Assembly: GCF_019266065.1 (NCBI RefSeq)
Contig: NZ_LPNR01000117.1
Span: forward strand, 28,537 to 92,536
From: Nocardia sp. MH4
Lineage (GTDB): Bacteria > Actinomycetota > Actinomycetes > Mycobacteriales > Mycobacteriaceae
Direction: 5' to 3'
Length of the DNA stretch: 64,000 bases
Positions within the stretch are counted from its first letter, which is position 1, and each line of letters starts with the position of its first letter. Both the position numbers and the translations under genes were made by a program. A model generated the notes under the pieces. The model was given only the letters and a program-made list of their open reading frames with translations, was not told the DNA's origin and did not search any database. Positions 56,387 through 64,000 of the stretch are shown here, in pieces.

Positions 56387-57175
56387 ATGACCACCGCCTC
56401 CCCCACCCTGCGAGCCGTGCACACCGCCCAGGACTCGATCACCATGCTGGACCGCAATATCCGGCACACCGTGCGCTCCCCCGACACCATGATCATGACC
56501 ATCGCGCTGCCGGTGATGATCCTGCTGATGTTCGTCTACGTCTTCGGCGGCGCGATGGACGCGGGCCCCGGCCCCTACATCGACTACGTGGTGCCCGGAA
56601 TCATCCTGCTGTGCGCGGGCTTCGGGGCATCGACCACGGCGGTCGCCCTGTCGACCGATCTGGCCGAGGGCATCATCGACCGGTTCCGCACCATGGCCAT
56701 CGCCCGGTCGGCGGTGCTCACCGGGCACGTGGCCGAGAGCGTGCTCCGCAATCTGCTCACCTCCGCCGTCGTGATCGGGGTGGCGGTGGCGCTCGGTTTC
56801 CGGCCGACCACCGATCCGCTGCGCTGGCTCGGCGTCCTCGGCGTGCTGGCGATGTTCGTCTTCGCGCTGTCCTGGCTCGCCGCGGCGCTGGGTCTGCTCG
56901 CCCGGAACCCGGAGGCGGCCAACGGCTTCACCTTCTTCTTCATGTTCCTGCCGTACGTGAGCAGCGCGTTCGTCCCGACCGAGACGATGCCGACCTGGCT
57001 GCACACCTTCGCCGAGCACCAGCCGGTGACCCCGGTCATCGAGACGATGCGCGGCCTGCTGATGGGCACACCGACCGGCGACAGCGCCCTGGCGGCCGTC
57101 CTGTGGTGCGCAGGCATCGCGATCGCCGGGTATCTCGCCGCCGGTGTGCTGTTCCGCCGCCGGACCAGCGACTGA
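56387..57175 (+). CDS. DrrB-like ABC-2 permease
   Basis: 262 residues with six TM segments. RNIRHTVRSPDTMIMTIALPVMILLMFVYVFGGAM at the N-terminus, TDLAEGIIDRFRTMAIARSAVLTGHVAESVLRN in the middle and FVPTETMPTWLHTFAEHQPVTPVIETMRGLLMG near the end are typical of DrrB/ABC2_membrane proteins. It forms the channel powered by the DrrA-like subunit encoded upstream. Confidence 0.94.
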   Translation: MTTASPTLRAVHTAQDSITMLDRNIRHTVRSPDTMIMTIALPVMILLMFVYVFGGAMDAGPGPYIDYVVPGIILLCAGFGASTTAVALSTDLAEGIIDRFRTMAIARSAVLTGHVAESVLRNLLTSAVVIGVAVALGFRPTTDPLRWLGVLGVLAMFVFALSWLAAALGLLARNPEAANGFTFFFMFLPYVSSAFVPTETMPTWLHTFAEHQPVTPVIETMRGLLMGTPTGDSALAAVLWCAGIAIAGYLAAGVLFRRRTSD

Positions 57176-57184
57176 CCGACGAGC

Positions 57185-57216
57185 GAGGGGCCGCGCGAGG
57201 TATCGCGCGGCCCCTC
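57185..57216. terminator. Convergent terminator
   Basis: GAGGGGCCGCGCGA and TCGCGCGGCCCCTC form a perfect 14-bp stem with a GGTA loop, followed by TTCTTC. It separates the exporter operon from the converging membrane-anchored protein gene. Confidence 0.88.
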
Positions 57217-57239
57217 TTCTTCGCTGTCCGCCCGGCGAC

Positions 57240-58475
57240 CTAGTCGGCCGAGGCCGAGTGTGGGCCCGCCGGCACCGGAGCCTGCGCGGGCTGCATACCC
57301 ATCGGGATGCCCGTGCCGGGCAGGCTCGGCGCGGCGGCCGGCGTCTGCGGGACGACCGGCGCGGCGGGTTCCAGCGGCAGCGGTTCGTCCTGCGGCGCAT
57401 CGCCGTAGAGCTGGGTCGGGTATCCCAGCGGGAACTGCGCCGGGTCGATCAGCTGGGGATTCGGCGACACCGTGTCGTAGGGCGACCCGCCGGTCGGTTC
57501 CCCGGCCGGGCTCACCTGCAGCCCACTGCCGGAATTCACCCCGCCCGAGGTGCCGCTCTGGCCCGAGCCGGTGTCGGCGACGGCACCGGCCTCGGGCACC
57601 GGGGAAACGACCGGCGCGACCGGATCCGCACCGGGCTCCGAGGACACCGCGGTGTTGTCCACCGCCTGCGGTCCCCCGTTCATCACCGCGTACGAGCCGC
57701 CCGCGACCAGCCCACCGGCCAGCAGACTGGCGGCCGCCGCAACCATAGCGGTGCCCCGCTTGGAATGCGGCGCCGCCGCCACCGGGACGTCGACGGAATC
57801 GCCGAGCGCGACCAGCGCGGCACCGGCGGCCGGGGCGAACGGCGCGAGCCGGCACGGCAGCACCGGCACGCCGAACCCGGCGACCGCCTCGCGCACGGCG
57901 GGCGCGTCGGCGGTGGAGCCGACCAGCACCACCGCGCCCGGCCGCACCCCGGCCGCCTCGAACTGATCCCAGGCCGCCGTCACCCCGGCGCGCAGGGCGT
58001 CGGGCGTGGGCGCGCCGGTCTGCGCGGAGGCGGCGAGCACGCGGTGCCTGCCCGGATCGAGCAGGGTCATCGCCTGATGCCCCGGCACGGCCTCGTAGAC
58101 CAGCAGATTGTCGAATTCGTCGAGCCAGGTCATCGCGCCCGCGACGAACAGATGCGCCGACTTGGCCGAGACCAGCGAGGCCGTGCGCCACGGCGTCGAG
58201 GCGAGCCGGGTGACGATCGCGCGCCGCTCGACGGCGTCGCGGTAACTCACTGCCACTCCGGCGATCTCGTACTCGTCGTCGAGTTCGGCGGCCATCGTGT
58301 CCAGCGCGGTCTGCACCGCGACGGCGACCTCGGCCTTGCTGTCCCCGCCCGCCCGGACCGTGCGCCGCAGCAGCATCCGGTCGGTGAGGGTCGCGCCCGA
58401 TTCGGCGAAGGCCACCGCGTGCACGGCGCCTCGCTCGGTGCTGACGCCGAGGGTGATCACAGATCCTGCAGCCAC
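57240..58475 (-). CDS. Large membrane-anchored protein with ASKHA-like N-terminal region
   Basis: 411 residues from GTG at 58475. The first 230 residues (SVITLGVSTERGAVHAVAF ... VLVYEAVPGHQAMTLLDPGRHRVLAAS ... VRPGAVVLVGSTADAPAVREAVAGFG) resemble a degenerate actin-like ATPase fold of the Hsp70/ASKHA type, as in mycobacterial DUF7159-like proteins. A TM segment (TAMVAAAASLLAGGLVAGGSYAVM) follows near residue 250, then a long Pro/Gly/Ser/Val-rich extracytoplasmic tail. The function is unknown; classical phosphate motifs are weak. Confidence 0.6.
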   Translation of the reverse strand: MAAGSVITLGVSTERGAVHAVAFAESGATLTDRMLLRRTVRAGGDSKAEVAVAVQTALDTMAAELDDEYEIAGVAVSYRDAVERRAIVTRLASTPWRTASLVSAKSAHLFVAGAMTWLDEFDNLLVYEAVPGHQAMTLLDPGRHRVLAASAQTGAPTPDALRAGVTAAWDQFEAAGVRPGAVVLVGSTADAPAVREAVAGFGVPVLPCRLAPFAPAAGAALVALGDSVDVPVAAAPHSKRGTAMVAAAASLLAGGLVAGGSYAVMNGGPQAVDNTAVSSEPGADPVAPVVSPVPEAGAVADTGSGQSGTSGGVNSGSGLQVSPAGEPTGGSPYDTVSPNPQLIDPAQFPLGYPTQLYGDAPQDEPLPLEPAAPVVPQTPAAAPSLPGTGIPMGMQPAQAPVPAGPHSASAD

Positions 58476-58707
58476 AAGTCTTGCCTTCCCTGTGCGAAAC
58501 GATGCGGGACGGGACCGCACGGGGCCCATCACTTCGCGGTAGGTCGGTTGCGACGAGAGATCGCCGCGAATAAGCGTGCGGATGCACGCACGCTCATCTG
58601 ATGATTCGTCACCAGCTGTGGCATGGATGGGAGGAATTTCGCCCAGTTGTTGACACGCTGTCGGTAGACGCGTGTCGGGGATGTGTGTATACCGCTAGCC
58701 TGGATGG

Positions 58708-59427
58708 GTGGAAGTACACGCGCAGGCCCGGTCCAAGCAGAGCCGTCCGGACCCTGCGCTCGAATTGCAGGACGACCCGCAAGAGCTCATGCCGCGCAAG
58801 CGGCCGACCCAGGAGCGCAGCAAGCGCAAGTTCGACGCACTGCTGCAGTCCTCGCGCGAGCTGCTCGTCGAGGTCGGCTTCGAATCGTTCACCTGTGAAG
58901 AGGTCGCGCAGCGCGCCGAGGTGCCGATCGGCACCCTGTACCAGTTCTTCGCCAACAAGTACGTGATCGTCTGCGAGCTCAATCGCCAAGACCTGGTTGC
59001 GGTTTCCCGCGAGCTCGCCGACTTCCACGGCGAGGTGCCGTCACTGGACTGGCTGCGGCACATGAATCAGTTCGTCGACCACCTGGCCGGTCTGTGGACC
59101 ACCGATCCCTCGCGGCGCGAGGTGTGGCTGGCCATGCAGTCGACCCCGTCCACCCGGGCGACGGGCGCGCTGCACGAGAAGGAATTCGCCGAGGTGGTCT
59201 CGCAGATGCTGCGGCCACTGACGCCGCGCACCCCGCGCGCCCGGCGCACGATGATGGCCGAGGTGCTCGTGCACGTCGTCTACTCGATGCTGAACTTCTC
59301 CGTGCAGGACGAGCAGTCCAACGCCGACGCCGTCGCCGAACTCAAGCGCCTGATGGTCGCGTACCTGCTTGTGGCGGAAAAGGAATCACGCCACGACCGC
59401 CGCCCCGAGGATTCGGCCGAGAGCTGA
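58708..59427 (+). CDS. TetR-family regulator
   Basis: 239 residues from GTG at 58708. The HTH is RSKRKFDALLQSSRELLVEVGFESFTCEEVAQRAEVPIGTLYQFFANKYVIVCELNRQDL. The ligand domain has no recognised subfamily. It lies between the membrane-anchored protein gene (divergent) and acpS/fas (convergent). I compared it with FasR, the fas-acpS activator of mycobacteria, and the sequences do not match, so it is not assigned that role. Confidence 0.87.
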   Translation: MEVHAQARSKQSRPDPALELQDDPQELMPRKRPTQERSKRKFDALLQSSRELLVEVGFESFTCEEVAQRAEVPIGTLYQFFANKYVIVCELNRQDLVAVSRELADFHGEVPSLDWLRHMNQFVDHLAGLWTTDPSRREVWLAMQSTPSTRATGALHEKEFAEVVSQMLRPLTPRTPRARRTMMAEVLVHVVYSMLNFSVQDEQSNADAVAELKRLMVAYLLVAEKESRHDRRPEDSAES

Positions 59428-59460
59428 TCGCGGCGGGCGTCGGCGACCGGGCCGGTGACG

Positions 59461-59500
59461 AGGCAACTCGCCGGGTCCTGGGATTCCCGGCGAGTTGCCT
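59461..59500. terminator. Convergent terminator between TetR and acpS
   Basis: AGGCAACTCGCCGGG and CCCGGCGAGTTGCCT form a perfect 15-bp stem with a 10-base loop, between the converging TetR and acpS genes. Confidence 0.9.
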
Positions 59501-59538
59501 GTGTACGTGCGAGATCAGCGGTAGCGGTGAGCCCGCGG

Positions 59539-59967
59539 TCAGTGCCGACCCTCGATGAGGTCGGCGAGTTCGCCCGGGTCTTCCAGCACGACCATGGCCG
59601 CCGCCGTGTCGCCGTCGTGGGTCAGCGACAGGTGCACACGGACGCGCGGCAGGAACTCCGCGGCCAGGCCGTGCAACTTGATGCTCGGCCTGCCCCAGGC
59701 GTCGTTCACGACCTCGATCAGCGGATACGGGTTGTCCCCGATCTGCGGGCTGCGCGCGAAGCGAGACGATGCCCAAGCCTTGAGCACCGCCTCCTTCGCG
59801 GCCCAGCGTGCGGCGAAGCTGCGGGCCGGGTCGGTCTGCTTGCTCTGGCAGTAGCGGCGTTCACCAGCGGTGAAGCTCTCCCTGAGCATCGTCGTCCCCG
59901 ACCGTTGCAGCTGCTCGGCGAACTCGGAGATGGTCACCAAGTCCAAACCGATTCCGAGAATCGTCAC
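59539..59967 (-). CDS. acpS: Holo-ACP synthase
   Basis: 142 residues from GTG at 59967. Metal- and CoA-binding residues lie in GIGLDLVTISEF (Asp) and AARWAAKEAVLKAW (Glu, Lys). HLSLTHDGDTAAAMVVLE is the typical C-terminal strand. It transfers phosphopantetheine to the ACP domain of type I FAS, whose gene ends 11 bases upstream; fas-acpS operons are standard in mycolic-acid bacteria (Rv2524c-Rv2523c). Confidence 0.96.
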   Translation of the reverse strand: MTILGIGLDLVTISEFAEQLQRSGTTMLRESFTAGERRYCQSKQTDPARSFAARWAAKEAVLKAWASSRFARSPQIGDNPYPLIEVVNDAWGRPSIKLHGLAAEFLPRVRVHLSLTHDGDTAAAMVVLEDPGELADLIEGRH

Positions 59968-59978
59968 GAAGCGGCAGC

Positions 59979-62900
59979 CTACGACGCTTCGGTCGACTGC
60001 GGGGCGGAACCGATTCGCCCGGTGCCGCAACCCCATCCGTTCGCCTGGTACACACCCTCGCCGTCGAGCCTGGCCTCCGGCGAGAGCAGCATGTCGGCCT
60101 CGAGCTGACGGATCTGCTTGGCCGGGGTGCCGTCGGCGCCCAGGCGGCGATCCGCCGGCTTCTCGTACAGCGCGGTGCCGCCGCACATCGCCTCGGCGAA
60201 GCGCTGCCGGCCGGCGAGCTGACGCGCCTGCGCCCGCTCCTGGTAGTCCGCCCGCGCCGACGGCTCGATCGCGGACAGGAACGCCTGCGGATGAACCACC
60301 GCGAGCAGACCCGACACGTGACCGAAGCCGAGCGAGGTCACCAGACCGGCCTTGAGCGCGAACTTGTCGCCGAAGCGCAGCGGCTCGCGCGCCCACACCA
60401 GGTGCGGGTAGGCCGCCATCTTCTCGTCGACACAGTCCAGGCTCCGGTTCGGCGGCACCACACCGTTTTCCAGCACCTGGCACAGGCCGATGAGCTGGAA
60501 GGCCGCCGCGCCGCCCTTGGCGTGGCCGGTGAGGCTCTTCTGCGAGACCACGAACAGCGGGGCGCCGTCGGTGCGACCCAGCGCGCCGGCGAGCCGCTCG
60601 TGCAGCTCCGACTCGTTGGGATCGTTGGCGGCGGTGGAGGTGTCGTGCTTGGAGATCACCGCGATGTCGTCCGGGGTGACGCCGAGCTTGCGCAGTTCGG
60701 CGGCCAGTCGCGAGCCGCTGCCGCCACGACCGGCACCCAGCGCGCCGAGACCCGGTGCGGGGATGGAGGTGTGCACGCCGTCGGCGAAGGACTGCGCGAA
60801 GGCGAGCACGCCGAGCACCGGCAGGCCCATCTCCACGGCCACGTCACCGCGGGCCAGCAGCACGGTGCCGCCACCCTGCGATTCCACGAACCCGCCGCGA
60901 CGGCGGTCGTTGGCGCGGGAGAAGTACCGGTCGCTGATGCCCTTGGCGCGCATGGCCGCCGAGTCCGCGGTGGCCGACATGTCACCGAAGCCGACGATGC
61001 CCTCGATACCGAGATCGTCGTAACCACCGGCGACCACGACCTCGGCCTTGCCGAGCCGGATCTTGTCGACGGCTTCCTCCACCGACACCGCCGCCGTGGC
61101 ACACGCCGCGACCGGGTGCACCATCGCGCCGTAGCTACCCACATAGGACTGCACCACGTGCGCCAGCGCGACGTTGGGCAGCGCCTCCTGCAGGATGTCG
61201 TTCGGGCGCGGCTCGCCGAGCAGGTTGTCGACGTAGAGCGAGCGCATCGAGGACATGCCGCCCATGCCGGTGCCCTGGGTGTTGGCCACCAGGCTCGGGT
61301 GCACCCAGCGCATCAGTTCGTCGGGGCTGAAGCCCGCGCCGACGAACGCGTCGACGGTGCAGACGATGTTCCACAGCGCGACCCGGTCGATCGAAGCGGC
61401 CATGTCGGCGGAGACACCCCAGATCGTGGGGTCCCAGCCGGTCGGGATCTGGCCACCGACGACGCGCGAGAGCTTCGCCTTGCGCGGCACCCGGATCTCG
61501 GTGCCCGCCTGCCGGGTGACGGTCCAGTCGCCGGAGTCGGCGACCGGGCTGATCACCGTGTGCTCGGGATCGGCGGTGTGGAAGGCGCGCGCCTCGGCCT
61601 CGTTGGCGACGGTGAAGCTCAGGTCCTGGTCGAGGAAGACCGAGGTGAGCAGCGGTGCCGCGTTGTCGAGCATCGCGCCGTCGTCCTCGTAGCGGCGCAC
61701 GCCGCAGCGCTCGACGACGGTGTCGTGGTAGCGCTCGGCCAGCTCCGATTCCGGCACGAAGTCCCCGGATTCGGTGTCGTACCAGCCCGGCTTCGGGTCG
61801 TTCTCCCAGCGGATCAGACCGGTGGTCCAGGCCAGCTCGAGCACGCCCGCGGCGGAGAGCTTGTCCTCGACCTCCATCTCGAAGCGGGTGCGCGAGGAGC
61901 CGTACGGGCCGAGCTCGGCCGCGCCGACGATGACGACCATGTCGCTCAGGTCGGCGGTCACCTGGCCCCACTCCGGCACCGGCAGTGCCGAACTCAGGGT
62001 CGGCGGCGCGGGCAGCGCGGCGATGGTGGCGGCGGTGCTCGCCTCCTCCTCGCTCGCGGCCGCGGCCTCCTGGGCCTGCTTGGCCAGCGCGGGCAGGTCG
62101 AGCTTGGCGCGCGCCAGACCACCGGTGAGGTCGATCTGCTGCGGGCCGGTCTCGGTCACCTGACGTGCCCGCGAGGTGCACCACTTGAGCAGCTCGTCGG
62201 CCATCTCGGTGGTCGACCAGGTGTGCACGCCTGCCTTCTCGACGGCCTCGACCATCGGGTCGTTGTGGCCCATCAGCCCGGTGCCGCGCACCCAGCCGAT
62301 CAGCGCGTGCACCATGGTGACGCGCGCGGACCACGACTTCTCGGCGCGCCAGCGGGTGACCACCGCGTCGAGCGCGGCCTTGGACTCGCCGTAGGCGCCG
62401 TCGCCGCCGAACAGGCCACGGTTGGGCGAACCCGGCAGCACCACATGCAGTTTCGCGTCGACGTCGTGGTCGGCGCCGAGGGCGGACAGGCCGCCGATCA
62501 GCCGCTCGACCGACCAGAGCAGGACCCGCATCTCCATCTCGGCGCGGGCGCCCGCGTCGGCGAGATCACCGGCGACGCGCGGTGCCGCGAACGGCAGCAG
62601 CAGCGTCGGGGTCATCGCGTCCTTGACCTTGATCTTGGCGCCACCCGCGTTGTCGACCTGTTCGGTGCCGACCCAGTCGATCAGCGCGTCGAGGTCCTGG
62701 TAGGAGGCCATGTTCGCGGGCACGACCCACAGCGCCGCGCCGTGGCGGGCGTTGTCGCGGTACAGCGCGCGGTAGAACCGCAGCCGCGCGTCGTCCAGGC
62801 GCGAGGTGGTGACCACCACGGTCGCACCGCCCGAGAGCAGCCTGCCGGTGACCGCGGCCGCGATGGAACCCTTGCTGGCGCCGGTGATCACGGCGACGTC

Positions 62901-64000
62901 GTCGGACCACAGACCGGGGTCGGTGCTGTCGAGCGCGGCTTCGGCGATCTGCGCGTACACCCCGGCCAGTACCGAGCGGGCCTCGTGCATCGCCCGCTGA
63001 CGCCACCAGTTGGCCTGCGCGGCAACGGCTTCGCCGGCGCCCACGTAGCCGCCGAGCGGCAGTTCCGCGGTGGCGGCGTCGTCGCCGAGCCACATGGTCG
63101 CGAGGTCCTCGCGGGCGGTGGCCCAGCGGTCGTCGATCAGGACGGCCTTGCGGGCGTCGAACGCCGGGGCCACCAGTCGCGGCCAGTCGGTGCCGAGTTC
63201 GGCCGAGACCAGGTCGACGAGGGTGTCCTCGGTGACCTCGGGGGCGCTGACCTGCTCGCTGAGACCGAGCTGCTCGAGGATCACCCGGGCCGCGGTGGCG
63301 AGCACGCCGTCGCGGCCGGTGATCTGCTCGGTGAACTCGCCCAGTGCCGCCGCGTCGACGGTGCCGCCTGCCGCGCCACCCGCCGAGGGCAGCGAGACCG
63401 CGACACCACGTCGCGCCGCCACCGCCTGCACGGCGGCGTCGATGGCCGCGTCGACCGAGGCGGCGTCGGACAGCGCGCCGCCGACGAGCCCGCCGAGGTC
63501 GCCACCGCGCACGCTGGCGCCTTCGCGGGTGCCGAGGGAGACCTCGGCGGTGACGTGGCTGGCCCAGCCGTCGCCGAGCTCCCAGGTCTTCTTGACCCGG
63601 TCGGCGATGGCGGCGGGCCGCTTGCCGGAGGGGCCGAAGACCTTGCGCAGGTGATCGCCGATGGCGTCGGTGAGCACCGTGCCGAACGGCTTGTAGGTGC
63701 GGGCCAGGCGCTCGACGGTGGCGGACAGGGCGCCCATGTCGGCGTCGGCCGCGCCGTCGATGGCGCCGAGCGAGAGCTCGGAGCCGAGGTCGACCAGCAG
63801 CTGGTTGCGCCGCGAGGACACACCGTCGCAGAGGCCCTCGATGGTGTCGACCGGGCCGATCTGGTCCAGCCGCAGCTTGGTCCACAGCGCGATGAGCACG
63901 CGGGTGGCGTCGGCGGCGGTGAAGGAGATGTCGTCGGGACGCGGGCCACCGGTGGCGACCGGCGCCGCGGCGACCGGTGCGGCCGCGGCGGCGGGAGCGG
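59979..64000 (-). CDS. fas: Type I fatty acid synthase, C-terminal part
   Basis: The frame is open to the right edge, so about 1,340 C-terminal residues are visible. Order: an Ala/Pro-rich linker (AAAPVAAAPVATGG), an ACP-like segment with GVSSRRNQLLVDLGSEL (candidate phosphopantetheine serine), a ketoreductase with VAVITGASKGSIAAAVTGRLLSGG, and a ketosynthase with HPVAACATAAVSVEEAVDKI (catalytic Cys), ISKHDTSTAANDPNESELHERL and SLTGHAKGGAAAFQLIG (His residues). This is the fungal-like multidomain FAS-I of mycobacteria and relatives, which makes C16-C26 acyl-CoAs feeding mycolic acid synthesis. It is followed by acpS. Confidence 0.96.
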   Translation of the reverse strand, partial: APAAAAAPVAAAPVATGGPRPDDISFTAADATRVLIALWTKLRLDQIGPVDTIEGLCDGVSSRRNQLLVDLGSELSLGAIDGAADADMGALSATVERLARTYKPFGTVLTDAIGDHLRKVFGPSGKRPAAIADRVKKTWELGDGWASHVTAEVSLGTREGASVRGGDLGGLVGGALSDAASVDAAIDAAVQAVAARRGVAVSLPSAGGAAGGTVDAAALGEFTEQITGRDGVLATAARVILEQLGLSEQVSAPEVTEDTLVDLVSAELGTDWPRLVAPAFDARKAVLIDDRWATAREDLATMWLGDDAATAELPLGGYVGAGEAVAAQANWWRQRAMHEARSVLAGVYAQIAEAALDSTDPGLWSDDVAVITGASKGSIAAAVTGRLLSGGATVVVTTSRLDDARLRFYRALYRDNARHGAALWVVPANMASYQDLDALIDWVGTEQVDNAGGAKIKVKDAMTPTLLLPFAAPRVAGDLADAGARAEMEMRVLLWSVERLIGGLSALGADHDVDAKLHVVLPGSPNRGLFGGDGAYGESKAALDAVVTRWRAEKSWSARVTMVHALIGWVRGTGLMGHNDPMVEAVEKAGVHTWSTTEMADELLKWCTSRARQVTETGPQQIDLTGGLARAKLDLPALAKQAQEAAAASEEEASTAATIAALPAPPTLSSALPVPEWGQVTADLSDMVVIVGAAELGPYGSSRTRFEMEVEDKLSAAGVLELAWTTGLIRWENDPKPGWYDTESGDFVPESELAERYHDTVVERCGVRRYEDDGAMLDNAAPLLTSVFLDQDLSFTVANEAEARAFHTADPEHTVISPVADSGDWTVTRQAGTEIRVPRKAKLSRVVGGQIPTGWDPTIWGVSADMAASIDRVALWNIVCTVDAFVGAGFSPDELMRWVHPSLVANTQGTGMGGMSSMRSLYVDNLLGEPRPNDILQEALPNVALAHVVQSYVGSYGAMVHPVAACATAAVSVEEAVDKIRLGKAEVVVAGGYDDLGIEGIVGFGDMSATADSAAMRAKGISDRYFSRANDRRRGGFVESQGGGTVLLARGDVAVEMGLPVLGVLAFAQSFADGVHTSIPAPGLGALGAGRGGSGSRLAAELRKLGVTPDDIAVISKHDTSTAANDPNESELHERLAGALGRTDGAPLFVVSQKSLTGHAKGGAAAFQLIGLCQVLENGVVPPNRSLDCVDEKMAAYPHLVWAREPLRFGDKFALKAGLVTSLGFGHVSGLLAVVHPQAFLSAIEPSARADYQERAQARQLAGRQRFAEAMCGGTALYEKPADRRLGADGTPAKQIRQLEADMLLSPEARLDGEGVYQANGWGCGTGRIGSAPQSTEAS

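Noticed and set aside
58708..59427. FasR, the fas-acpS activator
   Set aside because: Although next to acpS/fas, the sequence does not resemble mycobacterial FasR beyond the general TetR fold.

Overview
This is a high-GC actinobacterial chromosome segment, most likely Nocardia or a close mycolic-acid-producing relative (order Mycobacteriales). The evidence is a type I fatty acid synthase followed by acpS, a mycolate reductase (CmrA), a DesA3-type desaturase with its reductase, an LdtB-type L,D-transpeptidase, and gene order that follows the M. tuberculosis Rv2509-Rv2524c region (cmrA, Rv2510c-like ATPase, orn, lppS/ldtB, DUF3618, bcp, acpS, fas). The genus is inferred; no rRNA gene is present.

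Layout. (1) About 1-14,400 looks like an accessory, metal- and redox-related island. It holds a TlpA/redoxin fragment, VKOR and DsbA-like thiol-redox genes, a methyltransferase, DUF3703 and HXXEE proteins, and a compact three-gene operon with mercury-type features (CC-motif protein, MerR regulator, MerT-like membrane protein). A second compact operon, cmtR - P1B-type ATPase - lspA, resembles a lead-resistance (pbr) module and is divergent from an MMPL exporter. A decayed second copy of the CC-protein/MerR pair, an O-methyltransferase/TetR pair, an IS630 transposase remnant and a TauE/SafE exporter follow. (2) About 15,000-31,100 is mixed chromosomal content: DinB-like protein, small membrane proteins, a HerA-like ATPase, a three-gene ABC-2 exporter, a DUF4254 protein, a desaturase/reductase/TetR lipid cluster, a UMF1-type MFS transporter, a PadR-FadH operon and a phosphotransferase-fold kinase. 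(3) About 31,300-42,650 is cell-envelope and housekeeping: cmrA, a LysA-like protein lacking its PLP lysine, a DUF853 ATPase, orn, tRNA-His, an FAD oxidoreductase, a CGNR regulator, the L,D-transpeptidase, tRNA-Lys and a secreted transglycosylase-like protein. (4) About 42,650-53,700 is metabolic and regulatory: lysE/lysG, a PhnA-like protein, a hydrolase, ArsR, pckG, a SulP transporter, a GlxA-type regulator, a cupin, a lipoprotein, MarR/pirin and an excalibur protein. (5) About 53,800-64,000 holds DUF3618, bcp, a TetR-regulated DrrAB-like exporter, a large membrane-anchored protein, TetR, acpS and the 3' part of fas, which runs off the right edge.

The most interesting points are the two tightly coupled metal operons with clear dyad operators; the decayed paralogue that still keeps the stop/start overlap of the intact copy; a probable catalytically dead diaminopimelate-decarboxylase homologue; a 72-nt three-way-junction RNA candidate upstream of the transglycosylase gene; and a 45-bp near-perfect inverted repeat whose half-site recurs 2 kb away. 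All functions are inferred from reading the sequence; no database search was run.
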